Below, piece after piece: positions 43,295 to 55,710 of a DNA stretch of 64,000 nucleotides. The stretch is from Beta vulgaris subsp. vulgaris (Eukaryota > Streptophyta > Magnoliopsida > Caryophyllales > Amaranthaceae), in assembly GCF_026745355.1 (NCBI RefSeq), contig NC_079209.1, forward strand, positions 19,382,987-19,446,986, read 5' to 3'. The position numbers and the translations under genes were made by a program. Numbering within the stretch: the stretch's first letter is position 1; each line of letters begins with the position of its first letter. A model generated the notes under the pieces. That model did not search any database, was not told where the DNA came from, and worked only from the letters and a program-made list of their open reading frames with translations.

Positions 43295-46289
43295 AATGTA
43301 TATTATGGTTCTTAGAGCGATTTGCGGATTATTTTCCCAAAATAGAAACTTAAACCCAAATCACCTTTTTCGGTTATTTTCCAAAATAACAAAACCAAAT
43401 TCTCCTTCCTATCTATGTTGTCGGTCAACTGAGGACTAAATCCCAAAGAGAAACCCCAATTTCCTTTTCTCTCTTTCCCCGTGTGAAACCCCAAAGAAAA
43501 CCCCAAACCCATTCTCTCTCCTCCCCGTCAAACTCTCTGTTTCTCTCTCGCTCACCTGCGTTGCGCCTCGCCGGCGTTCTCCGAGGCTGCCGGAGATCCG
43601 CACCACTCTCTCCTCCTCTATTTCGTCGTTGTTACTGTTGTTCGTGGGTGCTGTCTTGCGTCGCTGCTCTTCGTGCGTCGCGTCGCACCACGACCGCCGA
43701 CTTTGTCGGAGCTTCCCTCGTCAGCTCGCGTTGCTGCTGGTGTCGTTGTTGTTGTTCGGTTTTTGTCGTCACCTCCCCTGCCTTGTTTTCTCTCCCCTGC
43801 TCGAGTGTCGTTGCTGCTGTCCTTGTTGTGCGCTAATGGTGGTGGTGGTTATGGCTGATGTGCCGCTGCCTTGTGCTACTGTCAATCGGTACAAACCTAT
43901 ATTTATCCTCTTCAATTGATTTTAGGAGATGATGTGGATATTGGTGTGAGATAATTTCTAATAGTGCAGTTTAGATGTTGGTGATTTGTGATTGTGACTC
44001 TAATTGTTATTGTGTGAAATCTTATTGTGGTTTAGATGCGTCACATAACTTGTTATTGGATACATATTTCATTTGAATAAAGTGGTTGCGTTAGTAGATC
44101 ATAACTGATTGTGATATAAGATCATTTTAGTTCAATAATAATATAGAATGTGAATTCTAGTTTTAGGATGCAGTTTGATTTTATGAAAGAAAGGAATTAC
44201 GCTTTAGAGCTTATCTTAATTCAAGTTTGGCATTACTTAACTAGTTTGGAAAGAATTACTTGTGTGTTTGCAGTTTACTCATTTTGATTCTCAGAGTAGT
44301 TTTGAAGTGATATTTGTAAAAGAATCGAATTAGTGTGATTTGAATTTGATGAATAATACTAATTAGCTATGTTAATTCATGTTTGGTTAGATTGGACAGT
44401 GTCACTCTTAGTGTAGATGTATCGAAAAGAATTAGTTGTTTTAGATGACTCAATCTATTTATGGAGTTAGAATGCTACTAGTAAGAAAGAGGTAACATGA
44501 GTTCTGTTTGTGTTAATGTTAATAGAAAGTTACTAATCTTCAAATAGTATTTATATTATCAAGTATAGTAGTAGTTTGAGTTCATTGTTAATTGTAAGTA
44601 AAGAGTAATGCAACTAAGAAGTTATAAAGGTGTAAGTTAATTAATTGAGAATCACTTATCTAAACTATAATAATGATTGATTTTGTTGAAGTACTTAACT
44701 AAAGTAGGAAAGGAATTAGCTAAATGTTAATTTATCAAGATTATTAGGAGTGAATAACTCATAAAGTTTATTAGTGAGGTTAATATGTAGATATATCCGA
44801 GTAATGTGATAAGGAGATATCCTATAAACGGATTAATATTGTAAAGTTAGAACACTTATTTAGAGTTACTAAAAAGGGTTAAGGTGATTATTTCTTTTAA
44901 TAATAGTCACTCAATAAAGCTAGTAGTCCAGTATAAGTAAATTACTCATATGTTGGTTATAAAGTAAGACATTACTCATTTCTTCGTTAATGATTAAGAG
45001 TTAGTTAACCAAAGTTAACTTATAAGATATTCAATTTGATTGACTTCTAAATAAAGAATGTGAGTTGGTTGGAGCTAGGAGTAGTTCTAAAATAGTTGAC
45101 CAATGTTAAGGAAATGGAGACTATTGAAGTTAGCTTACCTAGTAATGTATCAAGGATGCGCTTTATAAAGAATTTCCGTTTAATGACTATAGATGGAGTA
45201 AAGTAATAAAGTTAGATTATCAGATTAGTATCTACTAGTTTATATTAGTGCTTGAGTTCAACTCCGTAATAAATATAAGTTGTGAAATACCTTAAAGAGG
45301 CCTCAAATATATGTTTGAGTCGTACTCTAAGGACATGAGTTGGACTTGGCCTATGTGATTATGAGTACATTATTGTGAGTGAATACATCGTTGATTTTGT
45401 AACAAGTATTTAGCTAATAGTAACTACTTCATATCAATATTGTCTTAAGAACCTCAAGTTGGGATGTGTAACTTAACTCTCCCTAGTTAATTCTAGGTGA
45501 GAGACCTATTGCCAGTATGGTTGATGCTTGATAATCATTATTATCATTATTAAGATGAGTCTATGTAGATATTGGTGAAGTGAAAAAGAATATGAACTAT
45601 CTATACGCAAAAGTATGCGTTGTATGGAGCTGGTTTAGAAAAGTATGCGTTGTATGGAGTTGGTTTAGTAACTCTCGTGAGTTAATTCTAGCTGAGAGAC
45701 CATTTGCTATTATTGTTGGTATTCACCAGATATGATTGCTTATGAGTTGTGGTAATTTATAAGTTCTATGATTGAAATTGAGTTGAATCTAGTTACATAA
45801 CTACACTGACCTTGAAATTCATAAGAAAGCACGATAGCATGTGATTATAGTTTTCTAGAGTGAAGTCTTCTAGTGTGGTTGGTTATGCAACAATCGTTTA
45901 TAATTAATAAAGCTAGCGGATAAGTTCCAAGAATGATTGGTTATGTTATGAATGATCATCGAAAGGAATCTAAAAGGGGAAAGTAGCCTCGTCTGAGTCG
46001 ACGGATGAGGTGACATGAACAGTGCCCCATGGACTGTGAACCTTGGGGGCCCCACAGGGAAACTTGCCCATTGCTCTGTGGGCGATAATCGGCGTATTTA
46101 TCGGTAATGTGAAACCTGTGGATGGCTGATGAAATCAGCGGAAAATGTACTCCGACTAGTCGCGGTTATTGGCCTAAAGTGAATGGTTGGGTGACGACCC
46201 CCACTGTCGGAGTGTAAGCTTTGTCTCCTCCGCCGCGTTCTCTTTCCCCCTGGTTAAAAAGAATTTTCATCATAGAAAGTTATATCGAT

Positions 46290-46560
46290 AATGGATCCCT
46301 GATAAGGAATCGTATCGTGGTAAGTAGTTTCGATATTGAATTCCCGATAAGGAATCATATCAGGTAAGAATGAATGTTTATTCAGTATCTGAATATGAAT
46401 ATTGATAGTGGTTTCCTGATAAGGAGGCGTATCTTGGTAAGTGATATTAATGTTGGATTTCCTGATAAGGAATCGTATCTTGTTATGTGGATTCCCGAAA
46501 GGAATCGTTATAGTGAAAGTTATGATATTTATTGCCCGATAAGAGGTTGTTTATAGAATA
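46290..46560 (+). repeat. Degenerate direct repeats with GATAAGGAATCGTATC
   Basis: A unit of about 50-60 bp, built around CCTGATAAGGAATCGTATC and GGTAAGT, recurs about six times within solo LTR H with growing divergence. A smaller duplication of AAAAGTATGCGTTGTATGGA lies at 45607-45668. Confidence 0.8.
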
Positions 46561-47533
46561 TAAGAAAGTGATTGATAGAATATGAAAGCATAAGTGTGAA
46601 TTTCCATTAAGAAATCGACTAAAGGAAATGAAGATATTGTTGATATTAAAGCTGATGACCTCACATTCCTACTACGAAATCGTGGTAAGTCGAAAGGTTG
46701 ATTAAATGAGAATATAGAAACATGTCATTGTTGGGAGTCACCTTATGGTGTTGTTACTATGTGATTAGTGATGTATTGTAAAACGAGAATTGGATAGAAA
46801 TATAATATGTATGTTCAACAAGAATATTGCTGCTAAGCATGCTATGATTGGTATAATTGTTGAACTTATGTTGATTGCGCGAGAGTCGTTTTCAAGTAAA
46901 AGCCACCAAAGCATGTGTTACACTTGTTTATGGGTTAGTACTCAGCTTTGCTGATGTGTGTACATTGTTTTGTCATTTCTGTGGCCTGTCACTTGGTGGG
47001 TGGCAGTATCTTATATGTTTCAGGTTGAAGCCGTGAGTTATTCTTTTGCAAGCTGAAGCGGATACGAGATGGTGTTATATTTGTTATTGAAGTGAGGACG
47101 CTCCATATGTAATAGTTAATCGTTTAATTTCTATAACATATTTTCTTCATTTAAGAGTCGCTAACTAGTGCTCCTGATTCTCTATTGGTTGTTGATCCGC
47201 GAAAGCGTTGAGATTGTTGAGCTTTGGGATATTGGAAATATTTTATAAATTGAAATTGCAACAGGTTCATATTATTTCTCGCTTTAGCGTTGTCCTATTT
47301 TCAAAGGAAACTCTGCCGAATTTTCAGTAGAAGTTTATGGGTATAGAGTCTGAGAATCAGAGCGTAGTTGCAATAGTTAATTAATTTGAATAGAATTGGG
47401 AATTGAGTTCCATACTCTCCGATGTAGTTCGGTGAGTGTGATGGTAATAGTTCGGGTTATCTCGACTAGAGTCTCTTTCGCTGTGCTTAGTCCTCCGTAA
47501 GCTGGTCGGGAGAATCCGGGCTGTTACAATTGT

Positions 47534-49882
47534 TTTAATTATATGAACAAAGCTACATTGGAGGGAAGTGAAATCTAAGGAATGGATTGGCTTTGTGATC
47601 GTTGAGATTCGGATTTCCATTGGTACTTATTTTCAATTTTTAATTTGTGGATTGTTGAATTATGAATAGACTTTAATAGGGGTGGGGCGGAAAATTTAAG
47701 GAATGGATTGGATTTGTAATTATAAACTTACATTCGGTACACCTCTTCCTACCGAATTCCAAATGTCACTAGCTATTTGAAGTTGCGCGCTATTTATTTC
47801 TTTTATGCGCAAGTCATAGTTTTTTGTTTATCTTATTTTATTTTATATGAAAAAAAAGAGTTGAGTCTGCCGACTTCTCAAGTGTGAAACATTTTTTTTA
47901 AGGGAAAGTGTGAAACATTGTATAAGTGCTCTTATAAATTAACGTCTTGAGTTATATAATTATTTTTAGTAATAATAATTATTATTATGATTATAATTAT
48001 TATTGTTGTTCTTATAATAATATAATTATTAATAATACTAATAATAATAATAATAAAAGTTGTGAAAAAGTTGTAATAGAAATAAAATGATAATAATAGT
48101 TATACTATGAAGAAGATCTTATAATGTATTGCATAATAATTAATTACAAAGTAATAATATAATAGTAATAATATATTTTATAAAAGATAAGATCTTGTAA
48201 ATCAGATCAGTTCAGATCAGATCAGATCAGATCAGATCAGAAAAAATAAGTTCAGATCAGACCAGATCAGATAAGTTCAGATTAGAAAATCTCAGGTGAA
48301 CTAAATATCGCCTAAGTCCGTATAAGATTTTTATAGGAGAATTTTGATTACACAAAAAAGTCATGACGTCTAGCTATCCTTCTGCTGTTTTTTTATGGAT
48401 ATCTTTTTTTTCCAAAAATTTTTGCTAAGTAAACCAAAAGATAAAGGTTGACAAGGCATGGTTTCCTTCACCAACTTTATTATTTATTTTTAGTGTTTTA
48501 CAATTGAGAATAAAACCAGCATCCCCGGCAAAAAAAAAATCAACATCGGCATTTATAAGCACGTGACTAGAGCGGGCACCGAAAACAACGCAATGGAATG
48601 ATTGAGAGAGCATTGCATGTTGTTAAACTTGTTTTTTCAAGTCACTTGCTTCGTCGGCCACATGAAACATATATTGCTACAACAACCAAATATTTTGTAG
48701 ATTTAGACTTAACATTCTAAATCATAAGGAAAATTTTGTCAAGAAAAAACATATTTGTTAGGATTTCAGTGAAAAAGATACTAAACATGACAATTCTTTG
48801 ACAAAACATATTATATGGAGTATATGTAACATTATTATCAATAAATCCACCTTATCGAAGAGAAGTAAAATTCTCATTATTGACACTTTTTTTCCTTTTT
48901 CGTGCGCTAGAGTTCTGCCAAAATATTTTGTAAATGAGAACGACTTTCACTTACAAAGAGGGATAAAAAAAAGGATTCTCCCTCAATTTATGTTTATTAG
49001 GAAACTTTATTTTAGTTTCAAGCAAAGGTATACAAGAGACTACTATTTGCTATAGATTTTTCTTACTTCACCTAATTTCATTAGCGTTGGTGAGATACCT
49101 AACATTCCATGCACTCGCACTCATGTTGGCGATCAGTGACGAAATTAGGATTTTATATTTGGGGATGCACAGTTACAGATTTAGGATTCGACATAGGTGG
49201 ATTGGATGTCGTTCAAAAAAACCAAGATAAATTGATTAATTAAACACTTTAATAATAACAATCGTATAGCACTTGTTTAAGCATTGCAAAATATTGATGT
49301 ACATAAGCACAATTAAAATTATGAAATTCGTGAAATAATTTTTTATCCACGAAAATGTTAAAAATAGAGCAATATGTAAATTAAAAAAGTAGATTTGTAC
49401 ATAAAACATCAATAAAATAATAAATGAAAAATTAATCATTTTGCCTCTTGAGAAGATATTGCCATAAAAAAATAAAACAAAACAAAGGAAAATTAAAAGG
49501 AAAGGAACAAAACAAAACAAAGGAGAAAAAAAGGAAAAGGAAACAAACACAACAAAGGAGAAAAAAAAAGGAAAAAAGAGACAAAATGTTGTTAATCAAG
49601 GAGTGAAGCTTTATATGCAGCCAAACAAACCACTAAGTCAGACAATTGTTATTGATATAATGCGATGCAGATTAACTATAAGGCTTGTTACAACGTTGGG
49701 TAAATGCGTTTGGTGCCCCTTCTTTGTGCGTAGCATAAGACGGTGCGTTAAACGCATAACTCTTTTTAACTTAATTTTAATTTTTAAATTTGAGGGTGCA
49801 TATGCACCCAAATTCCCCCAGAGGGTAAGTACTTGTACCTGCTCCATTGTACGCACTATTGAGCCTATGCTGAATCCTCCAC
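47534..49882. other. Intergenic AT-rich region, no supported gene
   Basis: I see no conserved protein. Two copies of AAGGAATGGATTGG lie at about 47578 and 47698. TAATAA-rich simple sequence fills 47960-48180. A zone at 49130-49200 and 49785-49830 has GGGGATGCACAG and GAGGGTGCATATGCACCC words of a kind often found in plant repeats. The purine-rich strip 49480-49590 is low complexity. Confidence 0.55.
48203..48290. repeat. AGATC pentanucleotide repeat
   Basis: About a dozen AGATC units run in tandem, interrupted by short AGTTC variants and one A-rich gap. Confidence 0.92.
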
Positions 49883-49917
49883 CACTTTGCACCGGAGAAA
49901 AAAAATGGAAGGGTGCG

Positions 49918-50130
49918 ACACTGAAGAATGAAGGGTTGTGGTTAGCCAAAACACTGCAGCCCTTCGTATACAAAGGGTTGTGGTTTTTGAGGGAACCGCA
50001 TCACTTTAAGTGAAGGGTTGCGGTTTGCCAAATAACCACAACCCTTCGTTTTGGAAGGGCTACGGTGTAGAGCTGACTGTGGCCTTGGTGAACGATTGCG
50101 TTTAGCGCAAAAATCGCAGCCCTTCATTTT
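49918..50130. repeat. Subterminal repeats of CACTA K
   Basis: At least eight copies of AAGGGTTGTGGTTT / AAACCGCAACCCTT variants in both orientations sit next to the presumed left end, matching the arrangement at 4208-4456 but with a different motif. Confidence 0.75.
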
Positions 50131-50235
50131 ACTTAAAATTGCGCGCACACAGCATTCACTCACTCCCTCAAATTTCACTCCCTCACTCACTCTCTCTCAC
50201 TCACTCACACTCTCTCACTCCCTCTCACTCCCTCT

Positions 50236-50848
50236 TAGGGATGGCAATTGGGCGGGGCGGGTGCGGAGGATGGTACCTCTAGACCCGCACCCGCATAAAT
50301 TTCCAATCCTCAACCCCGCCCCACCACCCATTGCGGGAAAAATATCAAACCCATCCCAGCCCCACCAAGTACGTATTTATACCCATCCTCGCCCCACCAT
50401 CCGCATGACTACTCGCACCCGCTTCATACTTACGTCGTACCCACTTCATCCCCACCCCCACCAACCGCATGGGTATCTGCACCGGCTTCGTACCTCGTCA
50501 TACCAACATATTTATATTTTGGAAGATAAAATTATTAATAATATAAGTATATAAATAGGATTTTAAGCATATATATGTGGGGCGGGCGGGGGTAAGGCGG
50601 GATGGGCAGAGGTGGGGCGGGACGGGTAGGGGTGGGACGGGACGGGCAGGGGTGGGGCGGGGCGGGGCGGGGATGGGGTTGGGATAACATAAAATCCATA
50701 CCCTCTCGACCACCCATTGGGGGTAGGATATTAATTCCCATCCCCACCCCATCCCCGCCCCATCCCCGCCAAACCTAGACCCATCTCCACCGCACTTGGG
50801 CGGGGATGGGATGCGTCTCCTACTTTACCCGCCCCACTGCCTTCCCTA
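50236..50848. mobile_element. hAT-like MITE rich in GGGGCGG
   Basis: It is 613 bp. The left end TAGGGATGGCAATTGGGCGG and the reverse of the right end, TAGGGAAGGCAGTGGGGCGG, match. CTCCCTCT flanks both sides (50228-50235 and 50849-50856), an 8-bp duplication, although the local sequence is itself CTCCCT-rich. The left arm is CACCC-rich and the right GGGGCGG-rich, so the element folds back. Short frames here are not genes. Confidence 0.82.
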
Positions 50849-51257
50849 CTCCCTCTCACTCACTCACCGGAGCGTCGCAACAAGTCTCCTCTCTTCTCTT
50901 CTCAATGGAGCCCTAACGTTGAAAAACCTTGATAAATCTCCTATATTATGTTCTGTTCTCTTCTCTTAGTTGGTTGATTTTAGTGGGTTGCATGCATTGA
51001 CGCACGACGCAGCGCCACTACCATCACGACGGAGCGCCGCCACCATCACATTCTCTTCTCCTCTTCCGGTAATCCCACTTTCTCACTCACTCTCCTCTTT
51101 TTCATTTTTTTTTAGTTTCCAAAACATTAATGTAAGCGATTCTTTTATGGGTTTTGTTGAAATTCCGAAATCGACATGGTTTTGTTGATTAACATTAATG
51201 GAATAATGGACTAAAATTGTTTGGAACAAGTTCATAATTATAAGGTAAGACTGAATG

Positions 51258-51440
51258 TATGTGGTGGAGGTAGGAGATGGTGGGGGAGGGTGTGTAGTGG
51301 GTGGGGGAGGGTTGGGGAGGGTGGGCAAGGGGTAGGTAGGGTTGGGAAGACTGGACAAGGGGTGGGGAGGGTGTGTGTGGGTGGGTGGGGGAAGGCTGGG
51401 CATGCTGGGCAGGGGGTGAGGGTGGGGGAGGGATGAGGAG
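51258..51440. repeat. G-rich minisatellite in CACTA K
   Basis: Irregular GGGTTGGGGAGGGTGGG-type units run for about 180 bases on the plus strand. Many G runs of four or more at short spacing could form quadruplexes. It lies in an intron-like stretch upstream of the transposase relic. Confidence 0.85.
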
Positions 51441-51858
51441 GGTTGTATTATGTGATTAATCTAGGTTTTTAGTGGTTGGTTTTACTTTTATTGATATTAT
51501 GTGCTCATGTGCAATGGGGGTTTTGTTAATTGTAGGAAAAAGAGACTAAGCAAGGCAAATAGAGTTCCGACGATCTCTTCTCTCTTCATTTCTCGTCATT
51601 GGTGTTAAGAGTTAGCTAGTTTAATTTCTTGTTTTTTTGTTTGATTTGTATATTCACTAGTGAGATTAGACGTTCAAGGATTGGTTAGGTTGGTGTGATA
51701 AGGACCTTCGCCTGCATGCATACATTTGAACATTTCACTATCTTAGCTTGCATGTGTCGCTGTTTGATTTGAATATATGACTTTTTTGTATTTATATGTA
51801 ATTAATTAATGATTGATACATTATAATTATTGGTTGTGTTTAATTATTAGAGGTCTTC

Positions 51859-53580
51859 TTGAATGAGATGGATCCTACTTGGATGTATGGTAGTCGTGAA
51901 TCGATTCAGTTTCTGAACGGGGTCTCGAAATTCTCTAAATCTGCATTACAATATCAAGCATCCTTTGGAGTAGTCCCTTTTTATTGTCTTAGTCTCGATT
52001 GTGGAAATGTGAGCAAGTTTAGTAGTATAAATTTGCTTAGGGAGCATGTTTTTCGCTGTGGGTTTAGGCCTAAATATCACATATGGGTTTGGCATAGTGA
52101 TGAAGGGAAGTATATAGAAAGCTCTAAAGTAATGAGCGATGTATGTGAAGAAAAGAAGGATATAGAGCTCATTGATGAGGTCGGGGATGAGAATTGGAAT
52201 GTTGAGTATGTGAATGATGATAGGGATCGGGTAGAAGAAATGATACGCGAAGTTAAAGATCAGTCGTGTAAACGACCTCGTATTTTTTAGTCTATGTCTA
52301 AGACTGCTGAAAAGTTGTTGTATCCACGTTGTACAAAGTACACCAAAATTTTCGCCGTGATAACACTCTTCAACATTAAGTTGAAAGCTGGTTGAACGGA
52401 CTCTAGTTTCACATCATTGTTGGAAGTATTAGCTAATATGCCCCCTGATGGAAATGAACTGCCAAAGTCGTACTATTATGCTATGAAGCTCATGTATCCT
52501 TTCGAGTTAGAGTACGAGCGGATACATGCTTGTTCTAACGATTGTGTGCTTTATCGTAATGAGTACGAGCGTTTACATGAGTGTCCATTTTGTTGATTGT
52601 CGAGGTACAAGCGTGAAGGAGCTGGGGATAGCGAAGGACCATCAGCTAAGGTGTTGTGGTATCTACCCATAATACCTAGATTTAAGCGTGTGTTCTCCAT
52701 TAAAGGAGATGCGAATAATTTGAGGTGGCATGCAGATCGTAGGAAGAAAGACGGTCTGCTGAAGCATCCGGTTGATCGCCTAAATGGAAAAATATCAACA
52801 GGCGTCATAAGGCATTTGGTAATGACGATAGTAATCTTAGGCTTGGATTATGTGTGAATGGCATGAACCTTTTTGGCAATCTTAGTTCCCAACATAGTAC
52901 ATTGCTAGTAGTCTTAGTGGTTTACAACCTGCCTCTTTGGTTGTGCATGAAACGCAAGTACATCATGTTGTTGCTTCTTATATTGGGGCTGAAACAACCT
53001 AAAAATGACATAGATGTATACCTTCAATTGCTTGTTGAAGATTTACTATAGATGTGGACGAAAGAGTGTTAGTATTTTATGCGTATGCTAATGAGATGTT
53101 CACTCTGCGTGCCATGCTTTTGTGTACTATGAACAATTATCCAGCTTTTTGGAACTAATAATCTGGGTATAAGACTAGAGGAAAAAAAATTGTTCCCTAT
53201 TTGTGTAGATGACATGAAGTCTACACCCCTTAAGGGCTGCAAACATGCCTATATGCGCACACGCGAAGGCTCCTCAGACGCGATCATCCTTATCGGTTTA
53301 AGAAGAACGCATCCAATGGGACAGTTGAATAGGAAGTTGTTGGTAGACCATTAACTGCTTGAAGTTTATAATCATGTTAAGGGGCATTTAAACAATCTTT
53401 CGTAAACTTGCCAGTGAGGTTGATGGACCTACAGGATTATGAAAAAAGAAGTCGATTTTGTTGGAAACTCCAATATTTGGAAAGATCAACAGGTCAGACA
53501 TTGTTTGGATGTCATACACATAGAGAAGAATGTTTGTGAAGCTTGACACTTGGCGTTAAATCATATGTTTCGGAAAATTT
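51859..53580 (+). pseudogene. CACTA transposase relic (TnpD-like, Transposase_21)
   Basis: The first exon-like frame (51859-52290, 143 residues) has MDPTWMYGSRES near its start and SLDCGN..INLLREHVFRCGF, as in the Transpos_assoc domain of En/Spm proteins. After stops, LANMPPDGNELPKSYYYAMK lies near 52425-52485 and RLHECPFC near 52570. LWYLPIIPRFKRVFS and WHADRRKKDG near 52655-52755 and the Transposase_21 core (GMNLFGNLSSQHST, VVYNLPLWLCMKRKYIML, NDIDVYLQLLVEDL) near 52860-53045 follow. HIEKNVCEA near 53518 ends the similarity. Several stops make it inactive. It once cut and moved CACTA elements. Confidence 0.9.
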
Positions 53581-54984
53581 GAAAAACATAGTATATAAGA
53601 ATCACACATTCAAACAAACTAACTTTATAATCTTAAATTCATTACAAATTTGAGTCAGTTGTAATTTGACTTAATAAAATCATAAAATTCATACAACTTG
53701 TAGTTGCGCAAACAAATATAGTTATAAGGTAATTTGTACCTTTACTTAACCTTCAAATATTGCCAAAGCCCCAAAATTTATTCCAATAATCCATTATTCT
53801 CGTCCAAATGATCTTGAACTCCACAATGTTTCATACCTTATCAACATTAACAACTCATTAGATATCCATTATAACAATTCATATAAACAAATTGACTTAT
53901 TCATATTTCCTAAATTCTTCCATGAACTACCACAAACCCTTATATACAAATCATTCCACTAATCCAACTCACAAAATCAATCTCCTAAACTAACTTTAAT
54001 CAATCCCATAACTATTAAGCCTGCTTTGTTAAATTACTCAGCAAGCTTGTAAAAAATCCATCATATAAAGTAGAAGAAAAATTCACAAAGCAGACCCAAT
54101 ATTATCCATTTTCTTTTATAGTCCCCACAATAGATTATTTCTTACATGTCCCAAGTTTACTATCTTGTAATTTTCATAGGTCTCGAATTACTTATTACCG
54201 ATTTAAAAGGTAGGATTTTCATATGTTTATCATCTTCGTACACTTTCAGCAAGTGACAAATACCTAAAAAATAAGATCAACGTTAGAAAATCTTACATTT
54301 TAAATCGTTTATAAGTAATTTAGGACTTATAAAAATTATAAGATGGTAAACTTATGACCTGCAAGGAATAATCCATAGTTGAGACTTATAAAAAAAAAAA
54401 GGAATAATTAGTCCCTCTTGTGAATTTTCCTTAATTTTAGTAAACTCTTATTAAAGCTTATTTTGCTAATCAATGTCAAAATTTACAACTGGATTGATTA
54501 TTGAAATCAAACAACAATACCCATAAATATTAGAGCTTGTGTTCTTTGCATCAACAAGAGAAAAATGAGAACTGGTATAATTACAATAAGTTTCCCTCGA
54601 ACACGAAGCAAAGGTGCTTGCAGTTAAGGTCGGGCACAGCACCACCGACCCAATAACAAATGGAGGAAAAATATGAGCAACTGAACAGAACAACATCAAC
54701 AACAGCATAGCAGCTCACGGTGGCAGCAGACCAGCACTAGCTGCACAAACCGCAGCGGCGCGTCGAGCAGCAGCATTCGAAGCCTGACGGAAGGAGGAAG
54801 AGAGAAAATTGGGCCGGAACATCCATAATCAAGGAGAGAGAATACAGGACACACCCACATTTGAAGTGAGAGAAAACATGGCGGCGGAAACCCAACCACG
54901 GTTGCCGAAATGTTCAAACGAAGGTGAGAGAGGGAGGGTCAGCCACGAAGGAAGGAGAGAGATGGGAAAAATTTGGGGTTTCGA
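53581..54984. other. AT-rich region, with a reverse leader-like part
   Basis: No protein family is seen. On the minus strand, 54990 down to 54700 is a pyrimidine-rich, C/T-biased strip with short ATG frames. Continuing past the Mutator-like insertion, the minus strand has CTCTATATTAAGAAG near 56110, TATA-like. Together these resemble the promoter and leader of a large LTR or of a gene on the minus strand, but no coding exon supports the latter. Confidence 0.4.
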
Positions 54985-55154
54985 TTTTAATAGCGGTTAT
55001 TTCACCAAATACCCCCCACAAATCGCGAAATTCACCATATACCCTCAATGTTTCAGATATTCACTATATACCCCTAAATTTTCAAAATGTGCACCATATA
55101 CCCATTTTCTAACGGACGTTGAGTTGCCGTTAGCTTTATATACGATTTTGCCAT

Positions 55155-55222
55155 TATTAACCCTAAACCCTCACTCTAATCTAACCCTAACCCAAATCTA
55201 ACCCTTACCCTAAACCCTAACC
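55155..55222. repeat. Telomere-like CCCTAAA repeats in the left arm
   Basis: Variants of CCCTAAA, CCCTAACC and TCTAACCC run for about 65 bases. The counterpart with GGGTTAG/TTAGGG words is at 55768-55860 on the right arm. They are arms of the element, not a chromosome end. Confidence 0.85.
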
Positions 55223-55486
55223 CAGCCCAACACCCTACCCCCCACCCCAGCCCCACCCCTTCCCCCTCCACCGCCGCATCCCCCTCCCTTCCACCGCCGG
55301 CCTCCCTCTCCCTTCCACCGCCGGCCTTCCCCCTCCCCGGCAGCATCCCTCCTTCTCCGCCTCCCCCTCCCCCTCTTCGTTCACCCTCACATCAACTGCT
55401 CGCGTAGGGTGGTCGGTTTTTCACGCAAGGTGGGGGATTTTCGCGGGGGGTTGGTTGGTTTTTCGCACAGGGGGCGGGGAGTCGAC

Positions 55487-55710
55487 GGCGAACGAAGAAG
55501 GGGTGGGGGATTCCGACGGAGAATGAAGAGGAGGTGGGGGACTCCGGCAAAAAAAAAAGAGGGGGTGGGGGATTCCGGCGGAGGACGAAGAGGGGGTGGG
55601 GGACTCCGACAAAGACCGAAGAGGGGTGGGGGATTCCAGCGGAGAACAAAGAGGGGGTGGGGGAGGCCGACGGTGAACGAAGAAGGGGTAGGGGCGGTGA
55701 ACGTTCTGGC
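55487..55710. repeat. Minisatellite, about 31-bp unit, seven copies
   Basis: The unit contains GAACGAAGAGGGGGTGGGGGA followed by TTCCGRCGG-like bases. It repeats about seven times inside the Mutator-like element and makes open frames in several phases (Gly/Arg-rich), which are not genes. Confidence 0.9.

Larger units (their letters stand above)
43080..47528 (+). mobile_element. Solo LTR H (Ty3/gypsy, Tekay/Del-like), 4.45 kb
   Basis: It begins TGTAATAGCCC and ends GGGCTGTTACA, 4449 bp. ATTGT occurs at 43075-43079 and 47529-47533, a perfect 5-bp target-site duplication. No protein domain is present, which makes it a solo LTR rather than an element with internal sequence. A GC-rich leader-like strip on the plus strand (43480-43900) suggests forward orientation. 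Its termini resemble those of solo LTR C, so they may come from related chromoviruses, which is inference. Confidence 0.87.
49883..53580 (+). mobile_element. Decayed CACTA (En/Spm) element K with transposase relic
   Basis: Subterminal repeats (GAAGGGTTGCGGTTT type, both orientations) lie at 49918-50130. A pyrimidine-rich leader follows, then a hAT-like MITE, an intron-like stretch and a transposase relic to about 53580. The left border is tentative: CACTTTGCACCGGAGAAAAA at 49883 resembles a mutated CACTA terminus. No right terminus is seen, so the element is truncated where transposase similarity ends. Confidence 0.7.

Noticed and set aside
43483..43919. Overlapping forward frames of 96-117 residues
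   Set aside because: They lie in the leader-like GC-rich part of solo LTR H, with no conserved motif.
49236..49550. Reverse frame of 104 residues rich in Phe and Leu that looks like a membrane protein
   Set aside because: It is the translation of an A-rich, low-complexity strand; there is no conserved feature.
49630..49640. CACTAAGTC as a CACTA terminus
   Set aside because: It lacks the following A-rich/G-rich terminus seen in the other elements and is about 290 bases from the subterminal repeats.
50051..50752. His/Pro/Thr-rich frames on both strands
   Set aside because: They are produced by the CACCC/GGGTG-biased arms of the hAT-like MITE.
55155..55222. Telomere end
   Set aside because: The CCCTAAA words are degenerate, short, and mirrored by TTAGGG words in the other arm of a transposon.
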